In this document: positions 46,142 to 52,265 of the stretch, piece after piece
Layout: each line of letters begins with the position of its first letter
Position numbering within the stretch: position 1 is the stretch's first letter
Assembly (NCBI GenBank): GCA_902528875.1
Contig: CABZTX010000005.1
Span: forward strand, 1 to 52,265
Reading direction: 5' to 3'
From: an uncultured SAR86 cluster bacterium
Lineage (GTDB): Bacteria > Pseudomonadota > Gammaproteobacteria > Magnimaribacterales > D2472
Length of the DNA stretch: 52,265 nt
Position numbers and translations under genes: made by a program
The notes under the pieces: generated by a model
Told to the model about the DNA's origin: nothing
Database searches by the model: none
The model's input: only the letters and a program-made list of their open reading frames with translations

Positions 46142-47256
46142 AGTTCTAGAATTAATTTAGAAGCACTTGCAAAGCCTTCTCCAGAAAGTTTCATTTTAAG
46201 CTCATTTTGAATCTGATTCATTTTTGGAGTAATTTGGTTAATCTCTTTTACAGCTTGTAATAAATTTTTTTGATTGCATTGATTTTGAATGAGTTCAGGA
46301 AAAACAGCTTCTTCTAACAACAAATTTGGCAAGCCAATATTTTGAACTTTTAACATTCTGGAGATAATAAGATAATTTACAGGATTAGTTTTGTAGCAAA
46401 TTATTGGAGGACATCCAATAATAGCTGACTCTAAAGATGCAGTGCCTGATGTTACTAGAGAAAATTCTGATATAGAAAGAAATTCATTTATAGCAAAAGA
46501 TTTTACAACTACATTTTTTAGAGATTTCGTCATTTCACGAATTTTATTACATAGCTTGTTACTGCTTGCCGGAATCAAATATACTGTTTCAGGATTAAGA
46601 ATAGAGTAGTTTTCAATAAATTTTATATATATCGGAAGCATATATTTTAATTCTGATTCTCTGCTTCCAGGAAGAATAGATATATATTTTTTATTATGAT
46701 CAAGTGAATATTTATCAAACATGTCTTTTTTAGTAGCTTTTTCTAAAGTGTTAAACGGATGTCCTAAATGAATACTTTTATGATTTATTTTTTTATAAAA
46801 TTCATGTTCAAAATGGAACAAACAAAGTGTTAAATCTATAAATTTCTTTATTAACTTAGTTCTGTTTTGTCTCCAGGCCCAAACAGATGGACTAACGAGT
46901 TGTATATTTTTACATATATTTTTTTCTTTTAAAGACTTATGAATCTTTATATTAAAGTCTGGAGAATCAATACCAATAAATAAATCAACTTTACTATTTA
47001 TAAATGATTCTGTTAATTTCTGTCTTCTCTTTGAGAGATTTCTATAATTAAGAATTGGATCTACTATTCCCATTATTTGTAACTCTTCGTAATTAAATTG
47101 AGAATTTAAACCCAGACTTTCTAATTTTGGCCCACCAACACCATATAACTGAATGTCTTTATATTTTTTTAATTCGCTAATAAGGTTGGCTCCCAATGCA
47201 TCCCCAGAGTGCTCACCACAAACAATTCCGATCTTTATAGGACTGTCTGTAATCAC
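46138..47256 (-). CDS. lpxB: Lipid-A-disaccharide synthase
   Basis: Condenses UDP-2,3-diacylglucosamine with lipid X to form the lipid A disaccharide at the inner membrane. The 372-aa GT19 protein has CGEHSGDALGANLI near residue 13, YGVGGPKLESLGL, FIGIDSPDFNIKIHK, SPSVWAWRQNR near 125, LPGSRESELKYMLP near 195 and TSGTASLESAI near 265. The start is GTG, 1 base after the lpxA stop, with AGG close by. Confidence 0.96.
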   Translation of the reverse strand: MITDSPIKIGIVCGEHSGDALGANLISELKKYKDIQLYGVGGPKLESLGLNSQFNYEELQIMGIVDPILNYRNLSKRRQKLTESFINSKVDLFIGIDSPDFNIKIHKSLKEKNICKNIQLVSPSVWAWRQNRTKLIKKFIDLTLCLFHFEHEFYKKINHKSIHLGHPFNTLEKATKKDMFDKYSLDHNKKYISILPGSRESELKYMLPIYIKFIENYSILNPETVYLIPASSNKLCNKIREMTKSLKNVVVKSFAINEFLSISEFSLVTSGTASLESAIIGCPPIICYKTNPVNYLIISRMLKVQNIGLPNLLLEEAVFPELIQNQCNQKNLLQAVKEINQITPKMNQIQNELKMKLSGEGFASASKLILEL

Positions 47257-48036
47257 CTACCTGAGGATTCCTCTTTCAGAAGCCTGAATTGACTTTATAA
47301 AATTTTCTATGTGACTATCCTGAGTTTGCTCATAAAGTAAACTTAACTCCTTGAGGGCTTCTTCAATTTTTAGATTTTTTCTATATACAAGTTTATAGGC
47401 TTTTTTGATATTGGTAATTGTGTCATTGCTAATATTTTTTCTGGACATTCCTACAGAATTTATTCCAACAACTCTAGCTGGGTCAGATGCTACTTTTACG
47501 TATGCAGGAACATCCATTGTGATTGACGAATTCATACCAGCAAAACAAAAATCACCTAATTTACAATGCTGATGAACAGTTGTAATTCCACCAATAGATA
47601 TATTACTTCCAACATGAACATGCCCAGCGAGCGCTGCAAGATTAGCAAAAACATTATCATTTCCTACTTTACAATCATGAGCAACATGGGCAAACGGCAT
47701 AAATAAATTGTTTGATCCTATGATTGTTACTGACTCGTCTTGAATTGTTCCCCGATGTATTGTGACTCCCTCTCTAAAAATATTATTATTACCAATAATT
47801 AGTTTTGTTTTTTCTCCTTTAAACTTTTTATCAGGAGTATCATCTCCAATAGTTGAGAATTGATAAATAAAATTATTTTTTCCAATTACTGTGGGTCCTT
47901 TTATGACTGCATGACTAATAATCTTTGAGCCACTTTCAATCTCAACATCCTCTCCAATTGTACAAAATGGACCAATTTGCACATCACTTGCAATGTTTGC
48001 CGAGGGATCAATAATTGATGTTGGATGAATACTCAT
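47257..48036 (-). CDS. lpxA: UDP-N-acetylglucosamine acyltransferase
   Basis: First step of lipid A synthesis: transfers a 3-hydroxyacyl chain from ACP to UDP-GlcNAc. The 259-aa protein from ATG 48036 (MSIHPTSIIDPSA) has a left-handed beta-helix of hexapeptide repeats and the catalytic His in FAHVAHDCKVGN near 123-128, then a helical C-terminal domain. An in-frame ATG 7 codons earlier lies inside fabZ; 48036 is preferred because AGGA precedes it and because it overlaps the fabZ stop as ATGA. Confidence 0.96.
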   Translation of the reverse strand: MSIHPTSIIDPSANIASDVQIGPFCTIGEDVEIESGSKIISHAVIKGPTVIGKNNFIYQFSTIGDDTPDKKFKGEKTKLIIGNNNIFREGVTIHRGTIQDESVTIIGSNNLFMPFAHVAHDCKVGNDNVFANLAALAGHVHVGSNISIGGITTVHQHCKLGDFCFAGMNSSITMDVPAYVKVASDPARVVGINSVGMSRKNISNDTITNIKKAYKLVYRKNLKIEEALKELSLLYEQTQDSHIENFIKSIQASERGILR

Positions 48037-48476
48037 AAAGCTTTCCTGTCTGCACATAGTATAGTTGCTGAACAGACTATCTCATTATTAAGCTCAGCTT
48101 TACAATCAAATTTCCATATCCCTCTTTTTTCATTTACAACTTTACTGAACAAATCTATTGTATCTCCTGGTCTTACCCTCTTTCTAAATCTAACTTTATC
48201 AACACCTGCCAAGACATATATGGATCCCTCTTCTGGAGTTTTATTCATTATTGTGAAACCTAAAATTCCTGAAGCTTGGCCTAATGCTTCAATAATTATA
48301 ACTCCTGGAAAGATTGGGTTTCCTGGAAAATGACCTTTCAAAAAATATTCATCTGATTTTATTAATTTTCTGGCATGTATAGTTTCATTGTTATTTATTT
48401 CCACTACTTCATCTATAAAAAGAAACGGTTCTCTGTGTGGAAGATATTTTTTAATATCATCTTGTTTAAGGATCAT
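48033..48476 (-). CDS. fabZ: 3-hydroxyacyl-ACP dehydratase FabZ
   Basis: Dehydrates 3-hydroxyacyl-ACP in fatty-acid elongation and competes with LpxA for 3-hydroxyacyl-ACP. The 147-aa hot-dog-fold protein has the catalytic pair His49 and Glu63 in GHFPGNPIFPGVIIIEALGQ, after YLPHREPFLFIDEV. It overlaps lpxD upstream and lpxA downstream with ATGA junctions, so translation is probably coupled. Confidence 0.97.
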   Translation of the reverse strand: MILKQDDIKKYLPHREPFLFIDEVVEINNNETIHARKLIKSDEYFLKGHFPGNPIFPGVIIIEALGQASGILGFTIMNKTPEEGSIYVLAGVDKVRFRKRVRPGDTIDLFSKVVNEKRGIWKFDCKAELNNEIVCSATILCADRKAL

Positions 48477-49408
48477 TTTTTACCCTTATTTTTTATAAAA
48501 ATTGATGACTTTGCCCATTCATTTCGTTTTTGAGCAGGCATAATTCCAATATATTCTCCGGGTTCATTAATATTTTTTGTTATCAGCGTATGAGCTCCAA
48601 CTTTTACATCATTGCAAATTTCAAGGTGTCCCAAAACACCAGATAGGCCTCCCATTTGAAAGTTTTCACCAATGACTGAAGATCCTGCAATCGCACAACA
48701 AGCCGCAATGGCTGAATTTTTTTGAATTACTACATTATGTGCAATGTGTACTTGATTATCTAGAATAACTCCATCATGAATTTCAGTACTATCTATAGCA
48801 CCTCTATCAATAGTGCAATTTGAACCAATATGAACATTATTACCAATTTTAAGACCGCCTAACTGTTCTATTTTTTCATATCCATTTTTTGATGATGCAA
48901 ATCCAAAACCATCAGATCCTAATACAGATCCACAGTCAATATAAGCATTTGATCCTATTGAGACATTTTCAACTATCGAAACATTAGCATTAATAACAAC
49001 GCCTGAACCAATATTGCAATTTGGACCAATAAAAACATTTGGACCAATGTAAACGTTTTTATCAATAACTGAGCTCTTATCAATTATTACAGTTTCATGT
49101 ATGAATGGTAATTTTTTTGTTCTGCTTGTTTTGAATACCGTTGTTAGCTTGGCAAAGGCAAGGTATGGGTTTTCCGATATTAAAAAATTTTTGTCACTTG
49201 ATATCTCAACGTTCTTTTCAACTATTATCGCATTTGCACTTGTTTTAGATAATAAATGATTGTACTTTTTGTTTGCCAAAAAAGTTATTGATGTTTTATT
49301 TGCACATTGAATTGTTGCAATGTTATCTACTAAATCATCATTGCCAACTAGTTTTGACCCAGTAATAGATGCTAACTCTGATAACCTAAAGCTTTTGGGC
49401 TTCGACAC
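48473..49408 (-). CDS. lpxD: UDP-3-O-(3-hydroxyacyl)glucosamine N-acyltransferase
   Basis: Adds the N-linked acyl chain in lipid A synthesis. The 311-aa protein has an N-terminal uridine-binding domain (about 1-95, with TFLANKKYNHLL) and a hexapeptide-repeat beta-helix with DRGAIDSTEI and the catalytic His in DNQVHIAHNVVI near 225. It is shorter than E. coli LpxD (341 aa) at the C-terminus. The start is GTG overlapping the last base of the skp stop. Confidence 0.95.
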   Translation of the reverse strand: MSKPKSFRLSELASITGSKLVGNDDLVDNIATIQCANKTSITFLANKKYNHLLSKTSANAIIVEKNVEISSDKNFLISENPYLAFAKLTTVFKTSRTKKLPFIHETVIIDKSSVIDKNVYIGPNVFIGPNCNIGSGVVINANVSIVENVSIGSNAYIDCGSVLGSDGFGFASSKNGYEKIEQLGGLKIGNNVHIGSNCTIDRGAIDSTEIHDGVILDNQVHIAHNVVIQKNSAIAACCAIAGSSVIGENFQMGGLSGVLGHLEICNDVKVGAHTLITKNINEPGEYIGIMPAQKRNEWAKSSIFIKNKGKK

Positions 49409-49944
49409 TAATCAGATTGTGACGTGGGCTCAACAGCAGCAACATCTAGCATAGAAGTAACGTCATCTGTAAGATCTAAAGCAGGATCACTAAAAAGCAT
49501 AGTTTCATTTTTAGCCAATAAAACCTTAATTTGTTTTGCAGCAATTAGTTCACCTATGATCTTCTGCATTGCTGGACCACTTTCGGTGAATATTTTTTGG
49601 GCAGTTTCTTCTTGTGCTTGTTGAATTTTACCTGCTAAGAATTCTAAGTCTTTACCTTTATCTTGAATATCTTTTTGCATTTTTGCAATTTCTTCTTGAG
49701 ATAAAGTATCTAAATCTTTTTGAAGTTTTTCAGCAATGGATTGTCTTTCAGCTTGCAATGCCTGTGCTTCCTCTAAATTAGAAGCATAATCGTCATCTTC
49801 TTCAAGTGCTTTAAATGCATCTGCAGCAGATTGTGTTGACAGAACAGCTGTTCTCATGTCAATTACTGCTACGCCATCAATAGCGAATATTGGTGATGCA
49901 ATAATGATAAAAGATATTACATAAAATTTAATTATATTTTTCAT
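49408..49944 (-). CDS. skp: Periplasmic chaperone Skp/OmpH
   Basis: Holds unfolded outer-membrane proteins in the periplasm on the way to the BAM complex. The 178-aa product has a signal peptide (residues 1-21, hydrophobic core VISFIIIASPIFA, cleavage after FA) and then VAVIDMRTAVLSTQSA and a long, charged, glutamine-rich coiled coil (about 55-125) that forms the tentacles. A strong ribosome binding site (GAGGGG) lies 5 bases before the ATG. It is between bamA and lpxD as in E. coli. Confidence 0.92.
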   Translation of the reverse strand: MKNIIKFYVISFIIIASPIFAIDGVAVIDMRTAVLSTQSAADAFKALEEDDDYASNLEEAQALQAERQSIAEKLQKDLDTLSQEEIAKMQKDIQDKGKDLEFLAGKIQQAQEETAQKIFTESGPAMQKIIGELIAAKQIKVLLAKNETMLFSDPALDLTDDVTSMLDVAAVEPTSQSD

Positions 49945-49980
49945 AAGTACCCCTCAATGGATTTGAACATTTTATATTAA

Positions 49981-52265
49981 CTAGAAAACATTTCCTACTG
50001 TAAATTGGAATTCTTCTGTTCTCTCTTGAGGACCTGCATTAGTTGGTTTTGCAATAGCAAGACTCATTGGACCAAAGCCTGTAATCCATGTAACTCCAAC
50101 ACCATAAGAGTATCTTAAATCATCAATTGATGGTTTGTAGCAATTAAATTGATACTCCTTACAGTTATTCGAGAATACATTACCAAAATCAAAGAAAAAT
50201 GCTGATCGCAATGATCTTTGATCTTCTATAAATGGAAGTCTAAAAATTAACTGGAGACTTCCCTCAATTTTTATATTCCCACCAATAGGAGGATCTCTAT
50301 ACCTTGATCTTGAAGAGTATTGATTTGTAGCATATGGATTATAGTAAGGCGTATCTGGTTCACCATCTCCATCTGTATCAAGTAAATTTGGGCAAGTTCC
50401 TTCTTCATAATTAAATTCATAACAAGGAGCATTTGTGCTTCTAGGTCCCAAAGTATTTGATTCAAAACCTCTTAGAGACCTTGGTCCACCAGCATAGAAA
50501 TTTTGGAAAAAAGGAGTTTCCTCTGTTTCCCCATAAGAATCTAAATAACCTAATTCTCCTTGAAAGCCAAAAACTAATTGAGATGATAATGGTTGATAAA
50601 ATCTTTGTCTGATATTTGCTCTATAATAGTTAATGTCACTTCCAGGAATAGTTGAAGTCAATGTAAAGGAAGTAGATGATCCGTCAGTTGGAAAAAGTCC
50701 TCTGTTTAAAGTAACTCTTTGCCATGTAAACCCCAAAGACAAAGTTTCAAAGACATTTCCTTCTGCAGCGACAAAATCATATATTTCTCTTGCAGGTAAT
50801 GTGCCTATATCTATATCAGTCTTATCATATGTCAAATTAAAGTTTAATCTTGTGATATCAGATATTGGATATCCAAATTGCAAACCTAAACCATTTGAAT
50901 TGGTTAAATAATTTGCAACATTAAATTCTCCATAGTCAGTTTCTCTAAAGTAAAGGTTGTAACCTAGGCTGACGCCATCTTTTGTTGCATAGGGATCAAG
51001 AAATGAAATATTGTATACCTCGCTATAAATATTCTTATTAATGCCAATACCTACTGTATTTCCAGATCCAAAAAAGTTTTGCTCTTGTAAATTAAACCCA
51101 AGCATTAACCCAAAATCGCTATATCCAATGTTTCCGCCTAAGCTACCTGTAGTCTCTTCTTCAACTTCGTATAAAATATCAATCTGATCATCTGTTCCTG
51201 GAACTGGAATAGTCTCAACATTTACTTCTTTAAAATATCCTAGTCTCTCAAGTCTTATTTTTCCTGCTTCAATACTATCATCAGAGCTCCATGCTCCTTC
51301 AAATTGCCTCATCTCTCTTCTTAATACATGATCTTGAGTTATCTGGTTTCCTGTGAAAAGGATCTTTCGAGTATATGTTTTTTTTCCAGGCTCTATAGAA
51401 AAAACTAACTTTACATTATTAGTATCTTGATCTACTTCTGGATCTCCAGATACCTCTGCAAATGCATAACCTCTGTTCCCTAAAACACTAGTAAAAAATT
51501 CTTCAATGCTTGTTATAGTTGCTTGAGAGTATGTTTTATCGATCAAACTATTTATTATTTCAAGATAAACATCCTCTTCAAATGGTATTTCTCCAATTAC
51601 ATTAACATCATTTATGGTATATTTTTTACCCTCAAAAACATTAAAAGTAATAAATATACTTTTTTTATCTCTTGAAAGACTAATTTGTGAAGATTCAATT
51701 GAAAACTTTAGATATCCTCTATCTCTGTAAAATGATTCTAATGTTTCAATATCTCCTTGTAACTTTTCTCTCGAATATTGATTATCGTTTGATAAAAAAG
51801 AAAATAGGGATCCCTCAGATAGCTCAAAACCATTTAATATTTCTTCATTTGTAAAAATTTCATTCCCAATAATATTTATCTTTTCGATCTTTGCACTATT
51901 TCCTTCATCTACCTCAATAAAAATTTCAACTCTATTTCTTGGTTTAATAACTTCTTCGATATCAACGTTTGCGCCATATCTTCCATTTGAAGAATACGAC
52001 CTTACTAATTCTGATTTAACTTTCTCTAGCGTTGATCTTTTGTATACTTCTCCTTCTTTAATACCTACCCCGTCAAGACTTTCTAAAAGTTGTTCTGTCT
52101 TTAGAGCTTGGTTGCCTGAAATATCAATTGAAGTTATCGAGGGTCTCTCAACAACACTTATTATAAGCGTGCTACCATCTTTTCCAATTTGTATATCGTC
52201 AAATTGTTCAGTAGCAAATAAAGACTTAACAATATCATTAGATTTCCTTAAATTAATTTTATCCC
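49981..52265 (-). CDS. bamA: Outer-membrane protein assembly factor BamA (N-terminus outside the window)
   Basis: The central component of the complex that inserts beta-barrel proteins into the outer membrane. The open frame runs off the window edge; about 761 codons are present, so the signal peptide and start of POTRA1 are missing. POTRA1 is partly seen (LFATEQFDDIQI, VVERPSI), POTRA2-5 follow (ISGNQALKTEQL, GRYGANVDIE, INIIGNEIF, FYRDRGYLKFSI), then a 16-strand barrel with RGFESNTLGPR, equivalent to the conserved lid-lock RGF motif. The protein ends in Phe, the usual barrel C-terminal signal. The TTG at 51546 is only an internal codon. Confidence 0.97.
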   Translation of the reverse strand, partial: DKINLRKSNDIVKSLFATEQFDDIQIGKDGSTLIISVVERPSITSIDISGNQALKTEQLLESLDGVGIKEGEVYKRSTLEKVKSELVRSYSSNGRYGANVDIEEVIKPRNRVEIFIEVDEGNSAKIEKINIIGNEIFTNEEILNGFELSEGSLFSFLSNDNQYSREKLQGDIETLESFYRDRGYLKFSIESSQISLSRDKKSIFITFNVFEGKKYTINDVNVIGEIPFEEDVYLEIINSLIDKTYSQATITSIEEFFTSVLGNRGYAFAEVSGDPEVDQDTNNVKLVFSIEPGKKTYTRKILFTGNQITQDHVLRREMRQFEGAWSSDDSIEAGKIRLERLGYFKEVNVETIPVPGTDDQIDILYEVEEETTGSLGGNIGYSDFGLMLGFNLQEQNFFGSGNTVGIGINKNIYSEVYNISFLDPYATKDGVSLGYNLYFRETDYGEFNVANYLTNSNGLGLQFGYPISDITRLNFNLTYDKTDIDIGTLPAREIYDFVAAEGNVFETLSLGFTWQRVTLNRGLFPTDGSSTSFTLTSTIPGSDINYYRANIRQRFYQPLSSQLVFGFQGELGYLDSYGETEETPFFQNFYAGGPRSLRGFESNTLGPRSTNAPCYEFNYEEGTCPNLLDTDGDGEPDTPYYNPYATNQYSSRSRYRDPPIGGNIKIEGSLQLIFRLPFIEDQRSLRSAFFFDFGNVFSNNCKEYQFNCYKPSIDDLRYSYGVGVTWITGFGPMSLAIAKPTNAGPQERTEEFQFTVGNVF

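Noticed and set aside
50271-50465. Minus-strand 64-aa frame within bamA
   Set aside because: It is a shifted frame on the same strand as bamA, which is intact here.
49981-51546. BamA as a 521-aa protein starting at TTG 51546
   Set aside because: The frame stays open to the window edge and the upstream translation carries POTRA domains, so TTG 51546 is internal.

Overview
The window is a gene-dense, visibly AT-rich stretch of core bacterial chromosome. Gene order and protein families are gammaproteobacterial. The blocks carA-carB-greA-rlmE-ftsH-glmM-tpiA-secG-tRNA-rimP-nusA-infB-rbfA-truB-rpsO-pnp, map-glnD-dapD, bamA-skp-lpxD-fabZ-lpxA-lpxB-rnhB-dnaE-accA-tilS, lptF/lptG opposite pepA-valS, and holD-rimI all match layouts known from Pseudomonas and E. 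coli. Low GC, gaps of a few bases, overlapping stops, and several missing or shortened genes suggest a streamlined marine lineage such as SAR86. That placement is inference; no rRNA is present to confirm it.

Layout. 1-3752 (+): end of ispE, tRNA-Gln, prs, rplY, pth, ychF, elongator tRNA-Met. 3759-4267 (-): two small paralogous two-helix membrane proteins of unrecognised family. 4422-22302 (-): a long block of RNA, translation, envelope and pyrimidine genes from carA down to pnp, with initiator tRNA-Met inside it and one tRNA-Leu on the opposite strand. 22456-27790 (+): map-glnD-dapD-dapE. 27774-29392 (-): a tiny basic ORF and a POT-family peptide transporter. 29432-29842 (+): RDD membrane protein. 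29839-32027 (-): lptG, lptF. 32095-35873 (+): pepA, valS. 35875-37754: elaA-like GNAT (-), glutathione peroxidase (+), rimI and holD (-). 37786-39444 (+): leuA. 39441-52265 (-): crotonase, tilS, accA, dnaE, rnhB, lpxB, lpxA, fabZ, lpxD, skp and most of bamA.

The genes cover translation and RNA turnover (rimP, nusA, infB, rbfA, truB, rpsO, pnp, tilS, valS, pth, rplY), Gram-negative outer-membrane assembly (lpxA/B/D, fabZ, lptF/G, skp, bamA), replication (dnaE, holD, rnhB), and nucleotide and amino-acid synthesis (prs, carAB, dapD/E, leuA, glnD). There is no sign of phage, insertion sequence, CRISPR or rRNA, and no gene-free stretch over 300 bases.

The most unusual points are the small membrane-protein pair near 4 kb, the larger of which (by expression signals) has a very strong ribosome binding site and codon use unlike its partner; a valyl-tRNA synthetase without the usual C-terminal ~200 residues; a locally inverted tRNA-Leu; a terminator-like hairpin between initiator tRNA and rimP; and the absence of holC, folP and yhbY from their usual places.
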